The notes under the pieces: model-generated
What the model was told of the DNA's origin: nothing
The model's input: only the letters and a program-made list of their open reading frames with translations
Database searches by the model: none
NCBI GenBank assembly: GCA_963843085.1
Contig: CAWJJG010000002.1
Coordinates: forward strand, 62,001 to 126,000
DNA from: DASUPK01 sp963843085
Lineage (GTDB): Bacteria > Actinomycetota > Thermoleophilia > Solirubrobacterales > 70-9
Reading direction: 5' to 3'
DNA length: 64,000 nucleotides
Translations under genes and position numbers: made by a program
Shown: positions 31,468 through 40,523 of the stretch, piece after piece
How positions within the stretch are numbered: position 1 is the first letter of the stretch
Layout: every line of letters begins with the position of its first letter

Positions 31468-32468
31468 CGGCGCGCCGCCCTCATGCTCAGCTCGACCTCC
31501 GTGCCGTCGCCCGGGACACTTCGGATCTCGGCCTTCCCGCCGTATCTCTCCATGCGCCCGATTATCGACTCGCGGACGCCGTGGCGATCGGCCGGGATGG
31601 ACTCGGGGTCGAAGCCGGGCCCGCGATCGTCGATGAAGACCCGCGCGTTTCCCTTCTCGATCTCGGCGTAGAGGCGAACCGGGCCTCCGTCCGAGGCGAA
31701 CTTCGCGGAGTTGGTGAGCGCCTCGCGGCTCGCGGCGACAAGCGCCTCGAGCCGCTCGTCGAGCCCGGCGTCGCCCACGACCACAGCTTCGATCGGGGTG
31801 CCGTGCGAGTCCTCGATGTCCGCGGCGGTGGCGCGCAGCGCGTCGGCGAGGCGCTCGTCGGGACGGCTCGGCTCGGTGTCGGAGAGCCACTCACGCAGCT
31901 CCCTCTCCTGGCGTCTCGCCAGCCTCCCGACCTGCTCGGGATCCTCGGAGCGCTTCTGGATCAACGCGAGGGTCTGGAGGACCGAGTCGTGGAGGTGCGC
32001 CGCCACGTCCGCGCGCTCATCGGCGCGAGCACGCGCAACCCGCTCGGCTCCGAGGCGGTTGAACGTGGCGCGCCAGAACGGCGCGGAGATCAGGATCAGA
32101 GCGACCGCGACGACCAGCGCGGCGAGGGCCAGCCGTCCCGCGAACTCGATCGCCCCGCTCAGCCAGAGGACGACCAGGCCGATGCCGAGGAGCCCTCCGA
32201 CCGCCAGTCCGAGCTTCGAGGCGCGTGTGGTCTCTGGGCTCAGTCCGGTGGCGATCGCCAGCGTGTCCCGTTCCCCGTTGTCCGCGGCCGGCGCCGGCGG
32301 CCGGGCCATCGCCCTCGCGATCAGCGCCACGAAGACGCAGCCGCCGACGAGCGCAAAGGACTCGCCGGTCCCGAGATCGAGGGTGCCCTGGGAATGGAGA
32401 TACAGGAACGCGCCGAGGACCAGGACGGCGATCCCGGTCCCCAGCGTGCTCAGGTCGATTCTTCTCAC
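31464..32468 (-). CDS. Membrane sensor histidine kinase, HisKA_3 type (LiaS-like)
   Basis: 334 residues from GTG 32468. Two N-terminal membrane helices (IAVLVLGAFLYL, FALVGGCVFVALI) and two more (LGLAVGGLLGIGLVVLWLSG, LALAALVVAVALILI); then the dimerisation box VAAHLHDSVLQTLALI with phospho-acceptor His160 followed by Asp161; and an ATPase domain with EALTNSAKFA and DRGPGFDPESI. There is no large extracellular sensor, as in intramembrane-sensing kinases. Coupled by GTGA overlaps on both sides. Confidence 0.9.
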   Translation of the reverse strand: MRRIDLSTLGTGIAVLVLGAFLYLHSQGTLDLGTGESFALVGGCVFVALIARAMARPPAPAADNGERDTLAIATGLSPETTRASKLGLAVGGLLGIGLVVLWLSGAIEFAGRLALAALVVAVALILISAPFWRATFNRLGAERVARARADERADVAAHLHDSVLQTLALIQKRSEDPEQVGRLARRQERELREWLSDTEPSRPDERLADALRATAADIEDSHGTPIEAVVVGDAGLDERLEALVAASREALTNSAKFASDGGPVRLYAEIEKGNARVFIDDRGPGFDPESIPADRHGVRESIIGRMERYGGKAEIRSVPGDGTEVELSMRAARR

Positions 32469-33445
32469 CTACCGCATACCGTCCTCTGCGTCGCGAGCAT
32501 CTGCGTGTGATGGTCGTAGTCGGCGCCGCGGCCGTTCTCGGCTTGGTCGGGTGGCTGATCGGTGACGATCATCTGCCCGAGCTGGATGTCGGCGCTCAGG
32601 TCGAGCCGGGGGGCATCGGTGGTCGGGGTCCCGAGCGAGACGTCGGGATCCACCCCGTGAGAGACCTGACCCGCCACCACGAGCCCGCCGGCCTTGCCCG
32701 TCGCGTGACCGACGACGCAGACGTTCTTCGGTATTGAGACGATCATCTGCCCGATGCCGAGGTGTGACGAGACCGGGATGGTCTTGCCCTTCTGCCAGGG
32801 CAATTCCCTGAGATCGACCACCAGTTGCCCGGTGCCGAGCTCGTAGCCGTGGGCCGGCACGTCAATCAGCGCCGTCGGCGTGTAGTTGCGCTGGCCGATC
32901 GAGCCGTCGATGTCGATGTCGGCGGCGGCGATCGCTCCGGCGGGGATGCCCAGCACGAGCGCGATCGTGAGCAGCAGCGGAGTGCTGCGCCGCCGCCACT
33001 CCGGTGCGAAAGCGAACGCGACCAGAGCGATGCCGAGCGCGATCACCACGGCGGCGACGATCACCCCGTGTCCGGTCGCGGTGGTCCACGCGCTGACGGC
33101 GGCCAGGAACACGGCGACCGTAAGCCCTATTGCGACCAGGACGCAGACGACGAACACCTTGCCGAGCCGCGCCCAGACGCTCTCTGGAACCGGCTTGCCG
33201 GTGCCGTCGTCCTCGGGAAGGGCGACCGCCAGGACGAGATAGGCGAGCAGCCCGGCTCCGCCGAACAGGGTGGTCACGACGAAGGCGATCCGGACCAGGG
33301 TGGCGTTGAAGCCGATGTGCTCGGCGAGCCCGCCGGCGACGCCCCAGAGGACGCGGTTGTCCTTCGAGCGCAGCAACGCGCGCTGCGGCCCGACGTGCTC
33401 TTCCTCTTGCTTCTTCTGTCTTGGGTTCTTCGGTTGAGTTGCCAT
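32465..33445 (-). CDS. PspC-domain membrane protein with LiaF-like C-terminal domain
   Basis: 326 residues, first gene of the operon. The N-terminal PspC domain RSKDNRVLWGVAGGLAEHIG is followed by its paired helices (IAFVVTTLFGGAGLLAYLVL), two further membrane helices and a C-terminal beta-rich domain with repeated GQLVVDLREL, GIGQMIVSIPKN and QLGQMIVTD, as in cell-wall-stress LiaF/YvqF proteins. By analogy it would restrain the kinase until envelope stress relieves it. The ATG lies about 30 nt after a GATAGA-type box. Confidence 0.88.
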   Translation of the reverse strand: MATQPKNPRQKKQEEEHVGPQRALLRSKDNRVLWGVAGGLAEHIGFNATLVRIAFVVTTLFGGAGLLAYLVLAVALPEDDGTGKPVPESVWARLGKVFVVCVLVAIGLTVAVFLAAVSAWTTATGHGVIVAAVVIALGIALVAFAFAPEWRRRSTPLLLTIALVLGIPAGAIAAADIDIDGSIGQRNYTPTALIDVPAHGYELGTGQLVVDLRELPWQKGKTIPVSSHLGIGQMIVSIPKNVCVVGHATGKAGGLVVAGQVSHGVDPDVSLGTPTTDAPRLDLSADIQLGQMIVTDQPPDQAENGRGADYDHHTQMLATQRTVCGR

Positions 33446-33530
33446 GACGATGACGATGAAGCCCGGGGCCCCGATCGTCTATCGGGAATGGCCCCTAAGA
33501 GTCCCCTAACTCTCCCTGTAGCCTCGGATC

Positions 33531-33692
33531 ATGGGCTCGCGACGCATCGTCCCAAGCCATTTCCGCGCGGATGGCAAGCCGAAGACCGCCTACGAGAGCG
33601 AGTCGGTTGCCCGCCAGGAGGCGGAGCGCCTGGGGATGACCTACTACCGGTGCGACTTCTGCAACCGCTTCCACCTCGCCAGCAAGCCTTAG
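33531..33692 (+). CDS. Small zinc-finger-like protein (53 aa)
   Basis: ATG 33531 to TAG 33692: begins MGSRRIVPSHFRADGKPKTA, has a helix ESESVARQEAERLGM, and ends TYYRCDFCNRFHLASKP. Cys-x2-Cys with a following His looks like half a zinc ribbon. TAGCCT lies 6 nt before the ATG, the local leaderless pattern, which supports it as a real gene. Function unknown; perhaps nucleic-acid binding. Confidence 0.65.
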   Translation: MGSRRIVPSHFRADGKPKTAYESESVARQEAERLGMTYYRCDFCNRFHLASKP

Positions 33693-33739
33693 CCTGAATC
33701 GATGATGTCCGGCCGCCCCCGAAGCGATTTACTTCACGC

Positions 33740-33922
33740 ATGAGCGGCGACTCCGACCTGATCGGCATCCCCGTCGTGCTGGGCACGATCATCGCCATCC
33801 TGGCGATCTTTGCGGCCTTCTTCTTCATCGGGCCGGTCGTCGGGATCATCCTGCTGATCGTGGCCGTCCTTCTCGCCATCCTGCTGGTCGTCCGGATCAT
33901 CCGGGAGAACGAGATCGAATAG
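33740..33922 (+). CDS. Small membrane protein (60 aa)
   Basis: MSGDSDLIGIPVVLGTIIAI and onward: two adjacent hydrophobic helices (about 8-30 and 32-50) joined by a Gly-Pro turn (FIGPVVG), ending in charged RIIRENEIE. Likely an integral two-helix hairpin. No family recognised. A TTACTT-type box lies 5 nt before the ATG. Confidence 0.65.
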   Translation: MSGDSDLIGIPVVLGTIIAILAIFAAFFFIGPVVGIILLIVAVLLAILLVVRIIRENEIE

Positions 33923-33999
33923 CTCGACCCGCAGCCTGGCATCGTCGAGACCGCGTCCCCGACCACCGTCGGTGGGTGTGGTCGTGAGAAGCTGACCCG

Positions 34000-34898
34000 A
34001 TGCTGTTCGTCCAGGTCTGCGCGAGCTCGAAACTGGCGGAATCCATTGCGGCGCTGCTCGAGGGACTGAAGGGCGCGAGGGCCGTCACCCTGATTCCCGC
34101 CGTCCGGCCGGGCCATTCGGTCGTTTCGGCGACCGTGCCTCCGACGGCGCTGGACCGGCTCCTTCGGCAGCTGAGTGACCTTGGCGTAGGCGAGCAGGAT
34201 GTGACGGTAAGCCGCCTGGACGGGGTCGGCCGGCTGCGCGGGGACCTGACGGAGACCGGCGTCGCCTGGTCTGACCTGCTCGGTGCCGCGTGGCGCGAGG
34301 CTCGCCCGATCGGCCGGTATCTGGTGTTCATGTTCGCCGCGGGGGTGATCGCCTGTTACGGGGTGACGGACGACAACGGGATCCTGATCGTCGGCGCGAT
34401 GGCGGTGAGCCCCGACCTGTTGCCGATCGTGGCGGTCGGCGTGGGCCTGATCGGGCGAAACCTCGGCCTCGCGAGCCGGGCGCTGCTGACACTCGCGCTC
34501 GGCCTCGGCCTGGCCGGCCTGGCGGCCGCGATCTTCGGCTTCGCCCAGGATCAGCTCGATCTGCTCCCGTCGGGCTTCGACCTGCACGAGACGGGAGTGC
34601 TCGGCGGCCTCGTCCACGTGAACGACGAGACGATCGTGGTGGCCTTCGTGGCCGGGATCGCCGGGATGCTCGCGTTCGAGACGCGTGCGGGCTCGGCGAT
34701 AGGGGTCGCCAACTTCACCCCGAATCCGGATGATGCGAACTCGGTGTCGCGCTGGGGTTGAGCGATCTGACCAGGTCCCTCGGCGCAGTCGGCGTCCTTG
34801 CGACCAACGTCGCGATGATGATCCTGGGCGGGGCGCTTGCTCTCTGGGTGCAGCAGAAAATCGAGCGCCGGCAGAGCCGGCCCGCAGCATCAGGCTGA
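34000..34898 (+). pseudogene. DUF389 membrane protein, frameshifted
   Basis: The first frame (34000-34761) encodes an N-terminal ACT-like part and membrane helices with CYGVTDDNGILIVGAMAVSPDLLP and MLAFETRAGSAIGVA, diagnostic of DUF389. It then runs into a stop. From about 34743 the next frame continues the family: LGVALGLSDLTRSLGAVGVL, ATNVAMMILGGALALW and QQKIERR, to a stop at 34896-34898. Inserting one C in GAACTCGG (34737-34744) restores the frame and gives about 299 residues. The bases just before the shift (NFTPNPDDAN) also match the family poorly. Overlaps the convergent broken antiporter by 9 bp. Confidence 0.75.
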
Positions 34899-35441
34899 CC
34901 AGCCCGCCAGGCAGATCGCCCGGTCGCGCGGGCCGAGCTCCACTGAAACCGCCGCGGTGATCACCTTTGGCCGACTCCCAGGCGAGCATTGCCAGGCGTC
35001 TAGGCCAGCCTCGCGCGCAGCCCGCTGCTCGTCGGCATCGCCGGTCCAGATCCGCACACCGACGCCTGCACTCTTCAGGGATCGGCAGATCGCAAGTGCC
35101 CATGGCTGCCCGCCGACCACGAGGATCGTCGGCGCGCCGGCGCCCGCCAGGCCGAGCAGCCGGGTGACGGCGCTTCTCGCTCCGTCCCTGACCTCGGACC
35201 AGTCCAGCCGCAGACCCGCCTCGAACAGGATCAGCCCCACGCCCAGCGAGACGAGCGGCTGGAAGGTGGCGCCGAGGAGATTGCTGGGATCGACGTCATC
35301 GGTGATCGCACCCGCCGCGAATCCGACCGGCAGCAGCAGGACGATCGCCGGGATCCGGAGCCGGGATGCCACCAGCTGGCAGCCGATGGCGAGCACGATC
35401 ACCAGGCCCAATCCGGTGAGGATCTCATTGGTGGACAGCAT
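34890..35441 (-). pseudogene. Cation/proton antiporter (NhaP/CPA1-like) remnant with large internal deletion
   Basis: From ATG 35441: MLSTNEILTGLGLVIVLAIG, RLRIPAIVLLLPVGFAAGAI and LGVGLILFEAGLRLDWSEVR are the first three helices of a CPA-type antiporter. After RDGARSAVTRLLGLAGAGAP the sequence jumps to TILVVGGQPWALAICRSLKS and GVGVRIWTGDADEQRAAREA, the nucleotide-binding (TrkA-N-like) C-terminal domain. Most of the transmembrane core, roughly 300 or more residues, is missing, and the end is truncated. The reading frame is still open, so a deletion derivative rather than a frameshift. Confidence 0.7.
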
Positions 35442-35592
35442 CTGCGGGCCGCTACAGCCTACGAGCGCCGCCAGCGCGGACCATCGCCGCGCCGGGCTGA
35501 GCACCGGCCGTTAACAACTCCGGGTTCACTTGGACAGCCCGATGCGATAAAAGGTTGACTCGTGTAAAGCTTCCACGCTGCTGGATGCAGCC

Positions 35593-37041
35593 TTGACTTG
35601 GCATCACCATCCGGAAAACCCAGTAGGAGAAGTCGGAAACCGCCAGCCGCGCCGCGCGCCAGCCGACGTCTTCGTCATCTTCGGGATCACCGGCGATCTC
35701 GCCAAGGTGATGACGTTCAACTCCCTCTACCGCCTCGAGGCGCGTGGCCTGTTGGATTGCCCGATCGTCGGCGTCGCGTTCGACGACTGGTCCGAGAAGG
35801 ATCTCCGCGATCACGCTCGCAAGGCGATCGAGACCTCATCGGGGCGCAAGCCCGACCCGAAGGTCTTCAATCGCCTGGCGAAGCGGTTCTCCTACGTCCA
35901 GGGCGACTTCTCCGAGGACGCCACCTACGAGCGGGTCGGCAAGGCGATCAAGGGAGCGAAAACTCCCGTCTTCTATCTGGAGATCCCGCCGTCCCTGTTC
36001 GGGATGACGATCGGAGGGCTGGCCAAGGCGGGGCTGACGCAGAACGCGAGGGTGGTGGTCGAGAAGCCGTTCGGTCACGACCTGAAGTCGGCGCGCGAGC
36101 TGGCAGACGAGATCCACCAATACATCCGTGAGGACCAGCTCTACCGGATCGACCACTTCCTGGGCCTGATGGGGCTGGCCGAGATCCTCTTCCTTCGCTT
36201 CGCCAATGCGATCTTCGAGCCCGTCTGGAACCGCAACAGCATCGACTGCGTTCAGATCACGATGGCCGAGGACTTCGGCGTCTCGGATCGCGGCAGCTTC
36301 TACGACCCCGTCGGCGCCGTCCGCGACGTCGTCGTCAACCATCTGATGCAGATCGTGGCCGCCTGCGCGATGGAGCAGCCGGCCGGCCGGGACGCCCGAT
36401 CGCTGAAGGACGCGATGTTCTCGGTCTTCTCGGCGATGCCGAAGGCCGACCCGAAGCAGTACGTGCGCGGGCAGTACGAGGGCTACCGGAAGGTCAAGGG
36501 GGTGGCAAAGGGCTCGAGCACCGAGACGTTTGCGGCGATGCGCCTCGAGATCGACAACTGGCGCTGGAGCGGCGTCCCCTTCTTCATCCGAACGGGGAAG
36601 GAGCTCGCGGTGGAGCAGTGGGAGCTGCGGCTCATCTTCAAGGAGCCGCCGCGCCTCGGGTACGCGATGAGGGGCAGGCAGATGCCGCCGTCGGACGAGC
36701 TGGTGATCAGGCTCCACCCGACGACGGGCATCCGGCTGCTCGTCGACGCCCAGCGCAGCGATTCCGCCGTTCCCGAGCAGATCAACCTCGACATGGAGTT
36801 CGAGGAGCAGGGGGGAGAGGGGCCGACGCCCTACGAGGTGCTCCTGCACGCCGCGATGATCGGGAACAGCACCCGCTTCACCCGCCAGGACAACATCGAG
36901 GAGACCTGGCGGATCTGCGGGCCGCTGATCGAGAAGCCGCCCAGGATCCAGCCATACAAGCGAGGTTCCTGGGGACCGAAGTCCGCAGACCGGCTGGTCA
37001 AGGAGTTCGGTGGCTGGCGCGACCCGTGGACCGGCTCATGA
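35593..37041 (+). CDS. Divergent glucose-6-phosphate dehydrogenase paralogue lacking the active-site Lys
   Basis: 482 residues; TTG 35593 is the only usable start before the conserved region (a stop lies just upstream). It keeps GITGDLAKVMTF, EKPFGHDLKSA, MAEDFGVSDRGSFYDPVGAV and the catalytic His in VVNHLMQ. However RIDHFLGKE of the first paralogue is RIDHFLGLM here (Lys to Leu192, Glu to Met193). That Lys binds and orients glucose-6-phosphate in characterised enzymes, so substrate or activity may differ. First gene of an operon with GH15 (ATGA overlap). A possible promoter TTCACT...ATAAAA lies at 35525-35552. Confidence 0.88.
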   Translation: MTWHHHPENPVGEVGNRQPRRAPADVFVIFGITGDLAKVMTFNSLYRLEARGLLDCPIVGVAFDDWSEKDLRDHARKAIETSSGRKPDPKVFNRLAKRFSYVQGDFSEDATYERVGKAIKGAKTPVFYLEIPPSLFGMTIGGLAKAGLTQNARVVVEKPFGHDLKSARELADEIHQYIREDQLYRIDHFLGLMGLAEILFLRFANAIFEPVWNRNSIDCVQITMAEDFGVSDRGSFYDPVGAVRDVVVNHLMQIVAACAMEQPAGRDARSLKDAMFSVFSAMPKADPKQYVRGQYEGYRKVKGVAKGSSTETFAAMRLEIDNWRWSGVPFFIRTGKELAVEQWELRLIFKEPPRLGYAMRGRQMPPSDELVIRLHPTTGIRLLVDAQRSDSAVPEQINLDMEFEEQGGEGPTPYEVLLHAAMIGNSTRFTRQDNIEETWRICGPLIEKPPRIQPYKRGSWGPKSADRLVKEFGGWRDPWTGS

Positions 37042-38948
37042 CCCCGCCGAAGGCGAAGGAGAAGGCCAAGAAGGTGAAGATGCCGCAGAGCGCGGCGATG
37101 CCGTCGCCGTTCCCGCCGATCGCCGACTACGCCTTCCTCTCCAACTGCCACACCGGCGCCCTGGTGGCGCCCGACGGCGCGATCGACTGGCTCTGCGTCC
37201 CGCGGTTCGACTCGCCCAGCATCTTCGGGACCCTGCTCGATCGCGAGGCCGGCTCCTTCCGCTTCGGGCCCTTCGGGATCAACGTCCCCGGCGGCCGGAT
37301 CTACGAGCCCGGCACGAACATCCTGAATACGACCTGGCACACCCCGACCGGCTGGGCGATGGTGCGTGAGGCCCTGACGATCGGCCCGACTCAGCACAAG
37401 GATGAGGTCACCCCCCACACGCGGGCGCCTGCCGACGAGGATGCCCACCACCTGCTGGTGAGAGTGGTGCTCTGCATGGAGGGCTCGGTGGACATGGAGC
37501 TGCTCTGCGAGCCCGACTTCGACTACGGGCGCACGCCGGCCGATTGGAACCTGCTGGGAGACCACACCGCCGACGCCAGCGGGGCCGGGGTCACCGTGAG
37601 GCTCCGCAGCAGCATGCCGCTGGGAGCCGAGGGACAGGTGGCGCAGGCGCGGCATACGCTCCAGAAGGGTGAGCAGGCCTACTGCTCCCTCTCGTGGGCG
37701 GAGGAGCTCCTCTCGCCGGAGGACACCGATCACGCCAACGCCCGCATCAGCGAGACGGTCAACTACTGGCGCACCTGGATCTCCAAGGCTCGCATGCCGG
37801 ATCATCCTTACCGGGGGGCGATCCAGCGCTCGGCGCTCGCGATCAAGGGGCTCACCTACATGCCCACCGGAGCGACCGTCGCCGCGCTGACGACGTCCCT
37901 GCCCGAGACCCCGGGCGGGGAGCGCAACTGGGACTACCGCTTCACCTGGATCAGGGACTCGACCTTCACGCTCCAGGCCCTCCACTTCCTGAACCTGGAC
38001 TGGGAGGCCAACGAGTTCATGCAGTTCGTCGGCGAGCTCGAGCCGAACGACGACGGTGGGCTGCAGATCATGTACGGAATCGACGGCCGGCGGGACCTGA
38101 CCGAGACGACGCGTGACGACCTCTCGGGATACGCGGGAGCGTCGCCCGTGCGGGTCGGAAACGGAGCCTTCGACCAGCGCCAGAACGACGTCTTCGGCGC
38201 AGCCCTCGACTCGATCCTCCTCCACAGCCACCGCAGCCAGCGTCTTCCCCGCGGGCTCTGGCCCGTGGTCCAGGCCCAGGCCGAGTGCGCGACGAAGGTG
38301 TGGAAGAAGCCGGACCAGGGGATCTGGGAAGCGCGCGGCAAGCCGCAGCACTACGTCTCGTCCAAGCTGATGTGCTGGGTCGCCATGGACAGGGCCTCGA
38401 AGCTCGCGTCGATCAGGGGGGACAGCGAGCTCCAGGCCGAATGGGGAGACCTCGCGGAGGAGATCCGCGAGGACATCCTCGACAAGGGCGTCAAGGACGG
38501 TGTGCTGCGCCAGCACTACGAGACCGAAGCACTCGACGCGTCGACCCTGCTGGCCGCGATCTTCGGCTTCCTGCCGGGCGATGACGAGGTGCTCCGCAAG
38601 AGTGTGCTGGCGATCGCCGAGGACCTCACCGAGGACGGGTTCGTATTGCGCTACGTCACCGGTCAGACCGACGACGGCCTGTCCGGCAAGGAGGGCAGCT
38701 TCCTGATCTGCTCCTTCTGGCTGGTCTCGGGCCTGGCGATCATCGGAGAGCAGCAACAGGCGAGGGATCTGATGGACCGGCTTCTTCACATCTCCTCGCC
38801 CCTCGGCCTCTACGCCGAGGAGTTCGACACCAGCACGGGCCGCCACCTCGGCAACTTCCCCCAGGCCTTCTCGCACCTCGCCCTGATCGAGGCCGCGGCG
38901 CGGATCATCATGAGCGAGCGTCTCAAGGAGTTCGGGGTCAACGTATGA
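37038..38948 (+). CDS. Glycoside hydrolase family 15 (glucoamylase/trehalase-like)
   Basis: 636 residues from ATG 37038, overlapping the zwf paralogue stop. N-terminal beta-sandwich opening IADYAFLSNCHTGALVAPDG with IDWLCVPRFDSPSIF; (alpha/alpha)6 barrel with ERNWDYRFTWIRDSTFTLQA, ETEALDASTLLAAIFGFLPG and the closing EEFDTSTGRHLGNFPQAFSH. No signal peptide, so it acts on internal glucans or trehalose; mycobacterial members of this group are trehalases. It would feed glucose to the sugar-oxidising enzymes encoded next to it. Confidence 0.92.
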   Translation: MTPPKAKEKAKKVKMPQSAAMPSPFPPIADYAFLSNCHTGALVAPDGAIDWLCVPRFDSPSIFGTLLDREAGSFRFGPFGINVPGGRIYEPGTNILNTTWHTPTGWAMVREALTIGPTQHKDEVTPHTRAPADEDAHHLLVRVVLCMEGSVDMELLCEPDFDYGRTPADWNLLGDHTADASGAGVTVRLRSSMPLGAEGQVAQARHTLQKGEQAYCSLSWAEELLSPEDTDHANARISETVNYWRTWISKARMPDHPYRGAIQRSALAIKGLTYMPTGATVAALTTSLPETPGGERNWDYRFTWIRDSTFTLQALHFLNLDWEANEFMQFVGELEPNDDGGLQIMYGIDGRRDLTETTRDDLSGYAGASPVRVGNGAFDQRQNDVFGAALDSILLHSHRSQRLPRGLWPVVQAQAECATKVWKKPDQGIWEARGKPQHYVSSKLMCWVAMDRASKLASIRGDSELQAEWGDLAEEIREDILDKGVKDGVLRQHYETEALDASTLLAAIFGFLPGDDEVLRKSVLAIAEDLTEDGFVLRYVTGQTDDGLSGKEGSFLICSFWLVSGLAIIGEQQQARDLMDRLLHISSPLGLYAEEFDTSTGRHLGNFPQAFSHLALIEAAARIIMSERLKEFGVNV

Positions 38949-40498
38949 GCGACTACGACGTGATCGTCATCGGCAGCGGCGCCGGCGGCGGCACGCTGGT
39001 CCATCAGCTCGCGCCGTCCGGAAAGCGGATCCTGCTGCTGGAGAGGGGAGGCTGGCTTCCCCGCGAGCCGCAGAACTGGCTCGCCCAGGACGTCTTCGTC
39101 GATGGCCGCTACCAGTCGGCGGACACCTGGTACGACAAGGACGACAAGGAGTTCGCGCCGCAGGTCCACTACTACGTCGGCGGCGCCACCAAGCTGTACG
39201 GCGCCGCGCTCTACCGCCTGCGGGCGGAGGACTACGGCGAGATCCAGCACGCCGACGGGGTCTCACCCGCGTGGCCCGTCTCGTATGAGGAGATGGAGCC
39301 CTTCTACACCAGGGCCGAGCAGCTCTACGAGGTGCGCGGCGCCCGGGGCGAGGACCCGACGGAGCCGCCGGCGAGCGCGCCATATCCGCACCCGGCCGTG
39401 TCGCACGAGCCGCGAATCCAGCAGCTGGCCGACGACCTCGCCGCCGCCGGGTACCAGCCGTTCCACGCCCCGTGCGGCGTGTTGCTCGACGAGGGGAACA
39501 TGCCGTACAGCCGCTGCGTTCGGTGCAACGACTGCGACGGCTTCCCCTGCCTCGTCCACGCGAAGTCGGACGCGGAGGTGATGGCGGTGCGGCCGGCGCT
39601 CGAGCACGACAACGTCACGCTCCTAACCGACGCGATGGCGCTGTCCCTCGAGACGAATCCCGGCGGCACCGAGGTCACCGGGGTGGTGGTGGAGCGCGAG
39701 GGGGCGACCGAGACCCACAGCGCGGACGTCGTCGTCGTCTCGTGCGGCGCCGCCAATTCGGCCAGGCTCCTGCTCGCCTCGGCCAATGACAAGCACCCGA
39801 ACGGCCTGGCCAACGGCTCCGACCAGCTCGGCCGCAACTACATGTTCCACAATAGCCAGGCCGTGCTCGCCCTCTCGAAGGAGCCCAACCCGACCGTCTT
39901 CCAGAAGACGCTCGGCCTCAACGACTTCTACCTGGCGGGCAAGGAGTTCGACCACCCGCTCGGCAACCTCCAGATGGTCGGCAAGTCACAGGCGCCGATG
40001 TTCCGCGGCGAGAAGCCGGGGGAGACGAAATTCGCGCCGGGCTGGTCGCTCGAAACGGTCGCCGACCATGCGGTGGACTTCTGGCTCTCGACCGAGGACC
40101 TGCCCAAGCCGGAGAACCGAGTCACCCTGAGCGACGACGGGCGGGTGAAGATCGCTTACAGCTACTCGAACGAGGGACCGAAGAAGGAGCTCTACGAGAA
40201 GCTCAAGTCGATGCTGGGCGAGATCGGCATGCACCCTGACCATCTCCTTCCGCACCACGCCTATCTGAAGAACGAGATCCCGGTGGCCGGGGTCGCGCAT
40301 CAGGCCGGGACCTGCCGCTTCGGGTCGGATCAGGCGACCTCGGTGCTCGACACGAACTGCAAGGCCCACGAGCTCGACAACCTCTACGTGGTCGACACCA
40401 GCTTCTTCCCGAGCATCGGCGCGGTCAACCCGGCGCTGACCGCGATGGCGAACGCGATCCGCGTCGGCGACCACCTGCTGGAGCGTCTCGGCGCTTAG
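38945..40498 (+). CDS. GMC-family FAD oxidoreductase with Cys cluster
   Basis: 517 residues, ATGA-coupled to GH15. FAD-binding VIVIGSGAGGGTLVHQLA at the N-terminus, YVGGATKLYGAALYR, and C-terminal catalytic region GVAHQAGTCRFG (His) with VDTSFFPSIGAVNPALTAMA. An unusual CVRCNDCDGFPC cluster (four Cys, about 195-206) could carry an iron-sulfur centre, as in FAD-glucose dehydrogenases of the gluconate/glucose type. Likely oxidises a sugar or sugar alcohol and passes electrons to a membrane acceptor; substrate inferred only from neighbours. Confidence 0.9.
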   Translation: MSDYDVIVIGSGAGGGTLVHQLAPSGKRILLLERGGWLPREPQNWLAQDVFVDGRYQSADTWYDKDDKEFAPQVHYYVGGATKLYGAALYRLRAEDYGEIQHADGVSPAWPVSYEEMEPFYTRAEQLYEVRGARGEDPTEPPASAPYPHPAVSHEPRIQQLADDLAAAGYQPFHAPCGVLLDEGNMPYSRCVRCNDCDGFPCLVHAKSDAEVMAVRPALEHDNVTLLTDAMALSLETNPGGTEVTGVVVEREGATETHSADVVVVSCGAANSARLLLASANDKHPNGLANGSDQLGRNYMFHNSQAVLALSKEPNPTVFQKTLGLNDFYLAGKEFDHPLGNLQMVGKSQAPMFRGEKPGETKFAPGWSLETVADHAVDFWLSTEDLPKPENRVTLSDDGRVKIAYSYSNEGPKKELYEKLKSMLGEIGMHPDHLLPHHAYLKNEIPVAGVAHQAGTCRFGSDQATSVLDTNCKAHELDNLYVVDTSFFPSIGAVNPALTAMANAIRVGDHLLERLGA

Positions 40499-40523
40499 GC
40501 GGGACGGACTCGACGGGCAGACC

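Noticed and set aside
36831..38876. A 681-codon minus-strand open frame
   Set aside because: Antisense to GH15 with Arg/Asp/Val-rich composition typical of the complementary frame in high-GC genes.
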